Assembly (NCBI GenBank): GCA_030562195.1
Contig: JAUJPP010000003.1
Span: forward strand, 27,001,398-27,065,397
Reading direction: 5' to 3'
Source: Nipponacmea schrenckii
Taxonomy: Eukaryota > Mollusca > Gastropoda > Lottiidae
DNA: 64,000 nucleotides
A program made the position numbers and the translations under genes. This document shows positions 40,101 through 55,100 of the stretch, one piece after another (positions within the stretch are counted from its first letter, which is position 1; every line of letters begins with the position of its first letter). The notes below the pieces were generated by a model that was not told the DNA's origin, searched no databases, and saw only the letters and a program-made list of their open reading frames with translations.

Positions 40101-43100
40101 CATTCTAGTCTTTTTATTACTTACAAACTATGTAACACAGGACATTCTAGTCTTTTTATTACTTACAAACTATGTAACACAGGACATTCTAGTCTTTTTA
40201 TTACTTACAAACTATGTAACACAGGACATTCTAGTCTTTTTATTACTTACAAACTATGTAACACAGGACATTCTAGTCTTTTTATTACTTACACACTATG
40301 TAACACAGGACATTCTAGTCTTTTTATTACTTACAAACTATGTAACACAGGACATTCTAGTCTTTTTATTACTTACAAACTATGTAACACAGGACATTCA
40401 GTTACTTTACAGACAGTGTTTCTAAGAGATCTATTTTTTGAGATAATGGCTTTACTAGATGTCTAATTGATGAACACTTAAAAAACTTCAATCCAGGAAC
40501 CTAATTCTTGAAAACCTAGCTTAAGATGATTTTAGTGTTCCAGTCATCTGAGGCCTTATTCTTGAAAATTTAACTTATGATGATTTAAGTGTTCCAGTCA
40601 CCTGGAATTCTAAAACTTGAATAAGTAATAGAAGAACATGAAGATTTGTGATCATAGACTACTGACGTGTTTCTGAAGAAGGTATTTAGTGGAAACATTA
40701 GACAACGGGATTATAGTATATATTTATTAAAATTAGAAAATCTCTTTTCTATCTGTTTCAGATACTTAAATACCTTAATATGTTTTTATATGTTTTGGTG
40801 GTCATGGTGATAAACCAGACCAGAATACTCTAGAATAAACAAGACTCTTAACATTGTTGATTATTATGTAACAATACAATATAGAGTTCTATGAACTATG
40901 TTCACATAGCAATAGAAAATACAGAACTCAGTACTTCTGGAATGACTTTAAAGTAGTTTGTTAAGCATAAGATTTAAGTTTTATAAGTTTCAAAGGTCAG
41001 TAGGGTTATTTCTTGATTCTGATTAGACACATAGAATCTGAAGATGACACCAGGGATCAAAGTTGATCTCAATGTGAAACTCTCAACTCATGAATTGGGA
41101 GCCGCAGTAGCTTGGTGAATTAAATGCTTCACCAGCAAAAATGGCAAAAATAGTAGGTTAATGCTGCTGTCCTGGCAAACTTTTGCTCATTACACACTGT
41201 GTGGTGTTGCCCTTCTTCATTAACCCATTAGTTGCAGAAGAATAAGATGTATAACTCCATTGTCCCTTCCCCCTTCTTTTCACCTCCTCTCCCCAACAAA
41301 TTCTCATCCCTAAGAGTCCTGTGCCTGTGCTTTTGTACTTTGTCTTGTATAAAGTTACAACCTTAACCACATCAAGACTTCAAACAGAAACTGTTGGTGA
41401 AGAATTATAAAATCAACTCTGAAATTCTACTATCTTGTGTCAAATCATCTGCTGATGTTATGAAACCATTTAGAAGTTCAGTGTCAAATTTATAATGATA
41501 TCTCAAACCTAACAACAAATAAAACATGTATAGATTGAATTCTAGATCAACATGAAAACGTGAGAGATAGAAAAAAAAGATGGCCTTTTTAACACAATTG
41601 TGCCAATGCTAAAAGAATCGTGATCATTTCAATCAAGTTGAGTCTGTGATCTCCTACTATAAACTGGTGTTGTATTGAAACAAGAACTTTGAAGTTTGTT
41701 TTATACAATACAGGTAAACACAAATCAATTACCATCTATAATAACTATATAATGTTTAATATGAAAGGTTTTGACATTAAAGCAAGTTTTCTTATAGACT
41801 TATTACATTTTCTGATCAAACAGCATTTATAAAATAATAAAAAATTTCATTTTCATGAAGAAAATTGCGTTTATTATGAAATAAAATTGCATTAAAAGGG
41901 AGTGTACAAAATGAAAAGAAATTGTGTCTTATATATTATGAATAAAAAGTCTATGGGTTGAATGTTAGACAGGACCATGTTCTTGTGTATTGGACCTAAT
42001 TCTGACCCATGTAAAATAAAGAGTCTATGTTTGTCTCTATGGGCTGAATGTTAGACAGGACCATGTCCTTGTGTATTGGACCTAATTCTGACCCATGTTT
42101 GTCTCTATGGGCTGAATGTTAGACAGGACCATGTTCTTGTGTATTGGACCTAATTCTGACCCATGTTTGTCTCTATGGGCTGAATGTTAGACAGGACCAT
42201 GTTCTTGTGTATCAGATCTTATTCTGACCCATGTTTGTCTCTATGGGCTGAATGTTAGACAGGACCATGTCCTTGTGTATCAGATCTTATTCTGACCCAT
42301 GTAAAATAAAGAGTCTATGTTTGTCTCTATGGGCTGAATGTTAGACAGGACCATGTTCTTGTGTATTGGGCCTAATTCTGACCCATGTTTGTCTCTATGG
42401 ACTGAATGTTAGACAGGACCATGTTCTTGTGTATTGGACCTAATTCTGACCCATGTTTGTCTCTATGGGCTGAATGTTAGACAGGACCATGTTCTTGTGT
42501 ATTGGACCTAATTCTGACCCATGTTTGTCTCTATGGGCTGAATGTTAGACAGGACCATGTTCTTGTGTATTGGGCCTAATTCTGACCCATGTAAAATAAA
42601 GAGTCTATGTTTGTCTCTATGGGATGAATGTTAGACAGGACCATGTCCTTGTGTATTGGGCCTAATTCTGACCCATGTAAAATAAAGAGTCTTTGTTTGT
42701 CTCCATGGGCTGAATGTTAGACAGGACCATGTCCTTGTGTATTGGACCTAATTCTGACCCATGTAAAATAAAGAGTCTATGTTTGTCTCTATGGGCTGAA
42801 TGTTAGACAGGACCATGTCCTTGTGTATCAGATCTTATTCTGACCCATGTTTGTCTCTATGGGCTGAATGTTAGACAGGACCATGTCCTTGTGTATTGGA
42901 CCTAATTCTGACCCATGTTTGTCTCTATGGGCTGAATGTTAGACAGGACCATGTCCTTGTGTATTGGACCTAATTCTGACCCATGTTTGTCTCTATGGGC
43001 TGAATGTTAGACAGGACCATGTTCTTGTGTATTGGACCTAATTCTTACCCATGTTTGTCTCTATGGGCTGAATGTTAGACAGGACCATGTTCTTGTGTAT

Positions 43101-46100
43101 TGGGCCTAATTCTGACCCATGTTTGTCTCTATGGGCTGAATGTTAGACAGGACCATGTCCTTGTGTATTGGACCTAATTCTGACCCATGTAAAATAAAGA
43201 GTCTATGTTTGTCTCTATGGGCTGAATGTTAAACAGGACCATGTTCTTGTGTATTGGACCTAATTCTGACCCATGTAAAATAAGAGTCTATGTTTGTCTC
43301 TATGGACTGAATGTAAGACAGGACCTATTTCACTTTGGACCTTATTCAGATCCATGTGTGTTTTTTAAAATTTATAAAAAATATTTTGTTGTTGAAGGAT
43401 TTAATTTCCTTTCACATTACCCTTCATTTAAATTTATAACGACCTAACAATCATCTATAAGATATCTTTCTATATTGAGTTTTAACTCATCCTTTCTGTA
43501 TTGATCTATATTTCTCAAAACAGATTGTTGTCACACTAAATATGGTCAAGAGAATAATGCTGTAAATACTATTCTTTTATTTTCCAGCATCATCAATTCT
43601 TAAAGTTATTTAAAAAATATTACATAGCCTACATGTTTCAGAAATAAAATTAAATGCCAGGAGATCACCATTGAGGAAACCTGTTAGCAAATAAAGTAGG
43701 TATTATCTTAACAATGCTAGAATTGAATATTGGATCAACCTGTCAAATGGTACATTTACAAATTGATTATTATTATTATTATAGAAGGAATGAACCTAGG
43801 TCAGAAACCATATTTTAAAGGAGAGTTGAATAAAATTTAAGAATTTATGATGAAAATTTCAGGACTTGTCTTGGAACAGCTGCTTTATAAAAATCGACAG
43901 AAATGACAAAGATACATAAAGGATTGCAACATCCAAAATTCCTATCTGAAGTCTTTGATTCCTGTAATTCCTGCTACATAAGACGTCAGTAGCATCAATA
44001 CCTCAATAGGTTTTGACTTGTGTGATAGAAATAGTACTATAATTATTATTAATGATAGGTTGAAGAAAGAGAAAATAATTATACAGTCATCAACTTGTTG
44101 TTTTTTCTAGTACCAACCCTGAATAATCCTGTATTAGACCCTTATTATAGTACTGTTTAATACTTCATACCAAAAGGTCACACCAATCAACTTGGACAAT
44201 AAGTATCATAAAGGCTCTATCACACCATAAGGTCATATCACATTTGATGGTCACACCAATCAACAAGGTAAATGAACTTATTAGAGATCCTACCACACAC
44301 TACCTGTTGATATGGCCTTAATATCATTTACAACTGTTACAAATACCTGTATTAATTCAAGCACTGAGAAAATGATATATAAGAGATTACATGCCAGAAT
44401 CTACCAGAGATATCTAGCCCAGTGAGGGCCGTCAGAAAATGCATATCACAGATTATGGCCAGAAAGGCTGAAAGTTAAGTTTACACCTTTTTGTTCCAGG
44501 TGAGGCTCAGGGACATTGCAGAATATCTGAAAATGTGTTGATGGATTCGGCATTGTATCAATACCAAAGGTTTTGCAAAATTTAGCCTTCGCTATTGGGA
44601 AATTTCTCAAAAACTAGCAACTCCAAAATAATGTGCCCTTTGGTCCTGACCCTGACAATATATACCAACGGTTAGGGATGGGCTGTATCAAGATTGTCTG
44701 ATACCATGGTATTCCAGGTGAAATTGGGTATCGTCACGATATTCACGGTATATTTTTGTGACCAAAATTTTTAATGTAAATGGACATTATCACATTAATA
44801 GGCCTTTTACCTCGTATAATAAGACTTAAGAGAATACCTGAATTAGTTAATAACCAAAGAGTTAATTTGAATGTGGAATACAGACTGGGAAAGTGGGGAA
44901 GTAAAATAAATAAAATAAAAAAATAAAAATAAACCCGACTTCACTGATTAAAAAGTGTACCGAATTTCACGTGCTGGAAAAAATCCCAATGGTCAATACT
45001 GATAGTAGTATACTGCATGGGAAATGAGGTCGTGAAAATCGAGTACATGCATTGTCACGTGACACAAGGTGGATTAAGAACAACAAAATATGAATTTATT
45101 TCTGAAATTTATAAACCTTAAATCAGCAAAGAAGGGATATTTTACCAGTTTAATTTCTCATAAAAATGAATACCGTGATTCTTGATGGTATCCACAGTAT
45201 ACCGAGTATTCAGTTTTACCACGATACTACTACCAGTGATTTTTTGGAACCGGTTTTCACGGTAATACCGTAGTATCGCACAACCCTAACAATGGTATTG
45301 TACATCCTAGGAACAGTCGGACGAGAGAATGGCTGAGAAAATGAAAAAAAAAACAACTATATGTGTGAAATAGCCTTTACTAGAAAGATTAAGAAAATGA
45401 AGTAAATCAATAAAAGTAATACCTAATCAGTATTGATCAATAAACAATAATCTTTCACTTGACCTGGTGGATTACCTGACCAACCACTCACTCTTAATAT
45501 AAACAATTATATCTCTATTCCTCTAGCTTCATCAAGATCCCACACAAACAACACATTCACTTTAAAATTGTCTTTAGAACTATATTTAAGGTATCTTTAG
45601 AACTATCTTTAGAACTGTCTTTAGAACTAACTTTAGAGCTGTCTTTAGAACTATGTTTAGAACTATCTTAGAACTATATTTAGAACAGTTTTACAAACTA
45701 TTTTAAAACTATCTTAGAACTATGTTTAGAACTATTTTAGAACTATCTTTAGAACTATCTTTAGAACTGTCTTTGGAAGTTCTTTAGAACTATCTTTAAA
45801 TTATTTTAGAACTATCTTTAAACATGAGCTTTCAGGGTCTAAATCAATTGTATATAACCCCTTTCCCCCATTTAGAGACCATTTATTTGAAAAAAAAATA
45901 AAAAAATAAGAATTAATTTATATAAGTATGTCAAAGAAATTAACTAAATATTTTTCTATATTGGGATTAGATATATTTATAATAACATATAACATAATAA
46001 AAGTGTCTGCCCCCACATAACAATCACCATTTCCTTCCGGGTAACATTAACTCTGACAGCACAATTCCAACCCTTCCAGCTCAACATGTCAATTTTACCA

Positions 46101-49100
46101 CTATTAATAATACACTAAGCTACCTACACACAAAAGGTAACCAGGAAATAATAAATATTTCAAAATTATTTCTTTATTATGACAAGTGAAAAGGAAAAAT
46201 TGAAGTAAAAAAAAACAAATATGTCTGAAGAATTTATGGGTTGGATTGATTGTAACCATTACAATTAAATTATTTTAGAAACTAAAATAAAGGAAGCTAT
46301 TTGTTTTAGTCATAAAAATTAACATCAAATGAAAACTTTCCTTTAGTTGTGTATTAAAATTAGGCCTTTTTAGTTTTATGGCCAAAATTCATGCAAAATT
46401 TGTAGTAAATCATTTCATAAATATGTATAAATTTTTCATGTTTAATAATTTGGGTTTTAAAATCTTAAAACATTCAAAGTAGCTTTCATTTTTCTGTCCT
46501 TCTATATTCCACTGGAAGCAATTTGTGATTTTAAAAATTCCAGAAATAGAAGGTGAGAAAAATTATCAGGCTACTTTGAGTGTTTCTGAAAACATTTAAA
46601 TCAAATTTCAAAATTTTTAAATGTAGGAATTTGTGATATAATAATATATATAGGTTTTGGAAACAAGGCAATGCTTATATTTATCCATTACCTTTTCTTG
46701 TTATCTTTATTATACTAATACTAAAATTACCAGGACAAAGAATAACTAGTCACATATAGTACTGACCTTAATTAGTAATAAATCGAAAGTAGGTCATTCC
46801 ACACCATTACCTATCTTACTAATACCTTTAATTAACCTAATTTGTTTAATATATCCTGTCACATACTATTATTATAAAAGTGGAAAGAGACAAAGACATT
46901 AAAATGAAAGTAGGAAATTCTCTCCAGTAGGTCTAACTGATGGTATAATACCCGCAGCTTAATTAACTGAGACATCCAATAGGCCTTATTTAATATAATC
47001 CTTACAGGGCAATATACAATTATCATCAAAAACATCATAAATTATACCTGAAGTTTTCTTTACAGTGATATCAAATATTTATATCTACTTGAGAACCATG
47101 ATTTGTTTTGAAACGGTTAATTTTAAATAGAGTGCACTCATTTTTAAGTAGCCGCTTAAATTAGTTTTGGTATTTGATAAAAAGAATACCTCTTAAAGTG
47201 ATATTTAAGTCATCATCACTTTATATGGTATGCTATTCCTGAGTTTAAATTTAACAATTTACATTGTTATCATCAAAATAAAAAAATTAAGTAAATTGAG
47301 TTTTATGTCCATCTTTTCTACACCTTATGGGCAAATGAAGATCCCAGAATAGTGGCATAAGGCTACACTTTTTTAAAGTCAAGTAAACACAAGAATATAT
47401 ATTTTGTTAGGCATTAATGAAGAATAGGGCCAATATTTTAAACCCAGATTGTTAATATGATCTTTATAGAAGATAAGTCTATTGTTTGTATGAATATTCT
47501 CAACTGGTAAAAATCCAACTATCTTTAACAAAACCAACCATACACTTGACTAGCTCATGATTATTCATAAACATGTACTTTAAAGGTATTATAAAGAGCT
47601 TTTCTAAATATTGTATGATTATTGGAGACAATAAAAGCATTAATTTGATACCATTTCACTTTTTAATCAGATGTCTGTGATTCCTGCGATTCTACTAAAA
47701 CTAGGTGTTTGATGACGTCACTAATAGCATAATATGTTTCGCAATTAGTGATTTCATTAGTAACTTATTCTTATTGGAATTTCATGTGTCTGCGGTTCCT
47801 GCTATTCCTCTAATGGTGCAAAATGATCAGTGTGTCCCAGAAAGCCTACACTAACACAAATTAACAAAACTTCTTTACAATCTCTTGAAGTCCTTGAAAT
47901 TCAAGTGTATTACATATTAAAATTATAGTAGTATAAAATTACATAGTTATTAAGGAGCTCTTGTGATCACCAAGTACATGTTAATAATATTATATTATAT
48001 AATATAATCTTCTATTAGGTTTTTCTGTTCACAAATAATCCTGGGATCATGCATGTATTCAAGGGACATTTTCTAGCCTTTCTGGGTTGGTTTTGAAATT
48101 TATTTTTTGCATTATTCTCATTTCCTGTCTCACATTTGTTATTAATGTTATTCTGAGAAAACCAATTTAACTAGGTTTATCAACTAAGTAAAGAGGGCTA
48201 ACCTAAAGTTTGTAAAAACCATAAAAAAAATTCAAATCTTGTTTTTTATTTTTATGTTTAACTGTATTTTGAAGAAAATCAAAAAAAATCATTTTATAAT
48301 TTGATTTTTCTTATGTGACTCACATGGGAGGGTCAAATTGTAAAAAAAAAATCAAATTTGGAATGTTAAATTAGATAAAGGAATTCAGGAATAACAAAAT
48401 TATATCTTAATAAACTCATTTATAATCATGATCAATTTCTTAATATTTGTGACAGAAATCACTAAGCACTGTTGCAATACATAGAAATGCACTCATACAA
48501 TTTCTAATATTGCATGTATACAATATAAATCAATTTTACCATGATAAATAATTGAAAATCTGTAATTGACTTTCTAATTATAGAGTTTAATATTTTTTAT
48601 CATTGACTAATGAACCAACCTGAATATCACTCCCTTCAGATGGGAATACTTCCTGTCTCGCCACAAAATTACTTAATAATGAATCCAATCAAATAATTTA
48701 TAGAGGTTTAATTGCCAATTTATCTTTGTTACATGTTTAAAAATACCTGTTTCACTTCTCAGAACCGAACATCTGAATTCAGGTATGTATACAATTGCAT
48801 AAAACAAACAGAAGACTGAAGAGATGACAGTTTTATATCCAACCCTTATTTCATTCTCATCCAGATAGAAGTGACGTTCTAGTATTTCTGGCACAACTGA
48901 CAATTGATATCAAGTTTCAGTAACTTGATCATTTAATCGTATACTATTCAGAAGTAGGATTGCCATTGTGAAGTATAAGAGGGATATCTTGAAAAGAGCT
49001 TGAATTATCCTAGATTTTGTTCTTTATTCAATTAATTGTATTCTAACCAGAAGTAGGATTTCCATTCTAAAGAATGATATGAATAGATTAAGGCATTTAA

Positions 49101-52100
49101 CTAACTTTAGGTCAATTCATCGCATGCTGTACATAATGGGGCTTTCTATTCTATTAAAAAGTGCTAAGGGAAACTTGTGTAAAGTGTAATCAGGTGATTA
49201 AGTAAATAATTAGACCACAATATTCCTTTAATAGATTAGAATATAACAAATGATAATGGTTTAAAGCTTATATTCCAACACGTAACGAGGCCATAAATCA
49301 GTGTTTGTAAGCTCCTATCAAACTGAACGTTCTTCAATTCATTAGGGAGAGACAAACAAATACACGCCCAAAATAAATCTAATCATTCTTTCATAGAATT
49401 TAGTCGTTAATTTTTATTCACGATCGTGAAAATCGTCATGGGAAATCAATAATCTTATCACATTGGTCTTTTAGGACCTAGACCGCTATTGTTTTACCTG
49501 GAAAAATCAATAGCCACAGCTAGGTTGAGTGAGTTTTAAAGGGCTATTGAGGTATTAAACACAGTTAACCAGTCACTTACACAATACACCTTTAATGAAC
49601 AGTGTTTTAAATTAAACTACTTTACAAGTTTTTCCAATAACTGTTAAAAAACCAAAATGGCCAGCGTGTGAAAACAACAGCGTTCCATCGATTGGTTATT
49701 TTTAACTTTAAAGTCAAGGTATAATCTGAAGATTAATTTGTTTGATAAAAAAGTTGTTTATTTTTAAAAGCAGAATGTGTGGGGAAACACGTGGGCAACT
49801 TAATCTATTCTCCTGTTGAAAACAAGACTACAGCTTTTAGTTGGCATAGGGATATAGGTTCTAAGAATATTCAAACTTGACTAAAAAGAGCATAATTTAT
49901 ATTCATCAGTAGATATACCTGCTACCATAAATAACATAAGTTATGTTACATAACATTATCCTTATATAATCTAATCTATAATAACTTTGTAATTATCCAT
50001 AAAAATGAAATTGATAATTGAAAAACGCTTAATATATTAATGACTTAGTTTTTGTGAATTTTAAGATTTTACAGGGATTCTGTTACTTTCTGACACCAGA
50101 TAAGTTGACTGGTACACATATTGACCATTCTTGGTAACTTAAATTTTATGTTCATCCTAAGACACAGTATCCCTTTAAGTATTTACTGGACCAAAATGAT
50201 TAAAACTGCTGAACGCTTCAGATTCTTGGAGAAATCTTCTTTCAGAAACTCTGTTCATGTTATGTTTACAGATACACTTTAAAGAATTTGAATTAGGGAA
50301 CATATTGTAGTGGACAGTAAAGGGCTGACAATTTACATACACAACGGAAGATGTGGGCCGATAAAAAACTGATTGTCAATCATTTTCTGTCATCAATTAC
50401 CACAGTTCTAGTAACAAACAATCTACTTGACACATCTATTCGTATTTCCTCCAGTTAATAGCTACAATTGAGATTTAGATATCAAAGTCAACACACAGAT
50501 ACAATATCCTAACAATGATATAGACCAGTAAATGGCTTCAAAACAAAACCAGGAAATTATTCTCATTTTCTATTGTTACTTTCTTATAATCAGAAATCAT
50601 TGTTGTTTAGTCATCTATTTGTTAGAGATGCTGGTTGACAAGAACATATCTTGTCACAGTCAACCAATAAATGGACAACTCCATGGTTTCTCTAATTTAA
50701 TGGGTCAAGCACAACATTTTTAAGGGGTTTGATGTATATCTTGAATATGTGTAAATGGTCTTCAGAAATACAAGAACTGTATGAAATTCACATAATTTAT
50801 TCACAAAATAACTTAACTTGGAATTGTACTTTCTATTTCTAGTCTAGACAGTTATATTTCTTGTTTATTTTCCTATATAACCCGCGTCTCAAGAAAAGAC
50901 CATCATATGGAATTGAAGGTTCATATTTGGATATTATTACTGATTAAGTTGGCTAAAAATTTCCCATTTCTGCGATTAAGGTGGGCTACGATTTGGCCTA
51001 ATTACCAAATTAGGGTAAATAGGAAGATGCATCAGAATACACTACTGAATTAATCCAAAAGCTTAAACCAAGAACCTGTATGATATATATATTACAATAT
51101 TTAACATCAACATTTCTTTCAAATTTTTTCAAATTTTTAACAGATTCACAATTTTAATATCAGTAAATTTCCTCAAAGTCTGTTATTAATTGTACCTTGT
51201 AGAGTGTTTACTAGTAGATGGTAACAAATAAAAATGAACTTACATTATCTTCAACTTTATAGGCAATGGGACTGGCACCTTGTAAAATTTCATCTTCACT
51301 TAACGGTCGAATTCTTAACGCAACCTGAAAGATAATTTATATATAGATATATGAATGATGATTGATAGAATTCTAGGAGGGTAGACTGAAACATGGGATT
51401 TTCAAGGATCTTCTCTTAGAATGAAAATGAAATGAATGGGGTTCTAGGTCCTACTCTTCTGTCGCTTATGGATTACAGTCAAACCTGTATTAAGCAACCA
51501 GTCAAGGGAAATGGCTGGATGTGGTGCTTAATACAGGTGGCTGTTGAATACAGGTGGAGGAAGCAGGGCTGTTGATTTATTTTTTCCCAGTTGGACATTT
51601 TTTAACTATTCAAGTAGTATCCAACTGTAAAATGTATTTTAACAACATAACAATTACTGTCTATTTTCCAGTGGGAAATAACCATCCATTTGATGCTTTA
51701 AAATTAATTGTCAGGATTAAGATTAACAGATTAAGCAATAAAAAAGCTGACATGTGATCAAAGAAGTCAAGGTCAATTGAACATCGTGGATTTAATCTGA
51801 TTGTATTTCAATCAATTGGCCGTTAATTAACAGATTTTATGACCGTTGGGATAAAACTGATTGACCAGTTCAGGTGTAAAATGTTTAACAGATAAAAATC
51901 ACTGCATTTCCAGGGGAAATTACAATCCGTTAGAGCATATGTCACGCTGAAGATTAAGGATGAGACAATAAGCTGACATTATCAAGAATCAAGGAAAATT
52001 GAATAATAATAAAAAAAAATGTATTTATTTTTCAAGGTATTATGCTATTTCAGATTATATGACTTGTTTCATATATTCAAAATCTAATTTTTTTACAGAG

Positions 52101-55100
52101 CCATTAAATTAAATTTCTCATATAAAACACAACAATTTCATCTTTTTACTCAGTCATTTTCACATATTGGTTGTCTTCAAATATGGTCAAAAAAATAGTG
52201 ACAAGGGCCTGACATTCTTTAATAATAAATTCCATAATTTGGACAAATTTCTATGTAAAGTTATTTGAGAAAAGGAGGGCAGGTCACCAAATTCAGGGTA
52301 TTACAAGAAGAGTAGATATCCAACAGTCTATCCTTTGATCTTTAATCTCCGTTATGTTGTAATAAATATAAACAGATTAACTAACTTAACTCATAAAGAG
52401 TACTGAATTTCAAATAAAAGTAAAAAAAAAACCTTCTTTATAAGTCTAGTACTTAGTACTTAGTCTAGTACTTTCAATATATATCAATGTCTTATCTTTG
52501 GTAACGTTTGAGTTTTTTTTATCGTATTTGATTTTTTCGGGGCTTTACTCAATTGTCAATATATTATTATTATCATATATCAAACTCAGGACTATATCGA
52601 TTACATTTATTATATTTTTAATCACCAGATAAAACAAAGTTTAATACTGGCCCTACTGATATGATAATGAAGTCAAGATTTGTTTATATTAAAAGAAAAG
52701 GGTTTAAAGAAGATATTTAAAAGTCTATTGTGCTGATTTCATTCCCTCAGTAAAGGAGTACAGTATCAGCTTTGTGATGGTATTGTTCAATCAATTGTAT
52801 TACAGTATGGATCATTAGAACTTGGGCTAAATATTCTTAAATTGTCTTGGGGCAATTAACAAATTGAGAAATAATCATAATTTTCATTCTAGCATATTTA
52901 TATTTTCATTCCACATATTTATATTTTCATTCTAAAATATTTATATTTTCATTCTAACATTTTCATTCTAGCACATTTATATTTTCATTCTAACATATTG
53001 GCATTTTCATTTTAGAGTATCATGTTTTCATTCTAACATATTGGCATTTTCATTTTAGAATATTATATTTTCATTCTAGCATATTTATATTTTCATTCTA
53101 GCATATTTATATTTTCATTCTAGCATTTTCATTCTAGCACATTTATATTTACATTCTAACATATTTATATTTTCATTCTAACATATTGGCATTTTCATTT
53201 TAGAATATTATATTTTCATTCTAGCATATTTATATTTTCATTCTAGCATATTCATATTTTCATTCTAGCATTTTCATTCTAGCACATTTATATTTACATT
53301 CTAACATATTTATATTTTCATTCTAGCATATTTATATTTTCATTCTAGCATATTTATATTTTCATTCTAGCATATTTATATTTTCATTCTAGCATATTTA
53401 TATTTTCATTCTAGCATTTTCATTCTAGCACATTTATATTTACATTCTAGCATATTTATATTTTCATTCTAACATATTGGCATTTTCATTCTAGAATATT
53501 ATATTTTCATTCTAGCATATTTATATTTTCATTCTAGCATATTCATATTTTCATTCTAGCACATTTATATTTACATTCTAACATATTTATATTTTCATTC
53601 TAGCATATTTACATTTTCATTCTGGCATATTTATATTTTCATTCTAGCAGATTTATATTTACATTCTAGCACATTTATATTTACATTCTAACATATTTAT
53701 ATTTTCATTCTAACATATTGGCATTTTCATTTTAGAATATTATATTTTCATTCTAGCATATTTATGTTTTCATTCTAGCATATTTATATTTTCATTCTAG
53801 CACATTTATATTTACATTCTAACATATTTATATTTTCATTTTAGAATATTTATATTTTCATTCTAGTATATTTATATTTTCATTCTAGCATTTTCATTCT
53901 AGCACATTTATATTTACATTCTAACATATTTATATTTTTATTCTAACATATTGGCATTTTCATTCTAGAATATTATATTTTCATTCTAGAATATTTATAT
54001 TTTCATTCTATGTTAAACCGTAATTCTAGCATATTTTCTAGCATCTAAAATTGCTTTTTTATTGCACAAGAACCCCTTGAACAGCATTAAGAAGACATTG
54101 AAGAGAATATTCTCCAATATGAAGACTAAATAATATAAATCAATGGTGTATGTCTTATATCATTGCAATATATCACTCATCAAAACCTCTTCGAACTAAA
54201 ATTACTATAATTTGATATTTACATAGTTACAGAAGTATGCAGTATTTCAAACTTGAACAAACTTAACCACAGTGTGTATATAACATAATATAACTTTAAT
54301 AACATTAATATAACTTATATTTTATCATCTACAAGTACCATCATAGTAACAATATTACTTATAATTACCTTTATAAATTATAGTCAATTTAAGTACCTAG
54401 TGGTGGTTGTAAATTGAAAATAACATTTATTTAAATACTGGTATATAGTTGCGATAACGGTACTTACAATTGATATAACAATATATCTGAATTATATTTC
54501 ATGTTTTAATAAAGTAATGATGAGATATTTGACTAAATATTGAAAATAATTTATGGATTTGATTATGACAATTGTGATACATTGTTGCAGTCAAGGTCTG
54601 TCTAAATCATAGAATAGAGTTAAATATGATATTATTTAAAAAGAATTAAATATTTATATAGTTCTATATTGTTGCAGTGATCATACTTCATAATCATAAA
54701 ATACAAGTTAAATATGATATTAATTAAAACAATCAAATATTTATATTGTGCTATATTGTTGCAGTGATCATTCTTCATAATCATAAAATACAAGTTAAAT
54801 ATGATATTAATTAAAACAATTACATATTTATATTGTACTATATTGTTGCAGTGAAACTACATGTACTTTTAAATAATAAAACATGACTTAAATATGATAT
54901 CTTATAAAAAAAATTTAATTTTAATATATTGTAGTACTTCTAAATGATAAAATAAAACTTAAATAATATACTTTAAAAAAAAACATCATTTAAATTGTAT
55001 TAGATGTTATAAGAGATATTCTCCTATAAAAGCACTGGCCTAGGTAATTTGTGATACATTGTTGCAATGTTGGTACTTATGTCTCCTATTAGAACTACAC

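Noticed and set aside
52900..54010. Serial TTTTCATTCTAG acceptor-like sites, as a counterpart of the donor arrays
   Set aside because: They are on the strand opposite to KIF19 and adjoin no exon, so they are not 3' splice sites of this gene.
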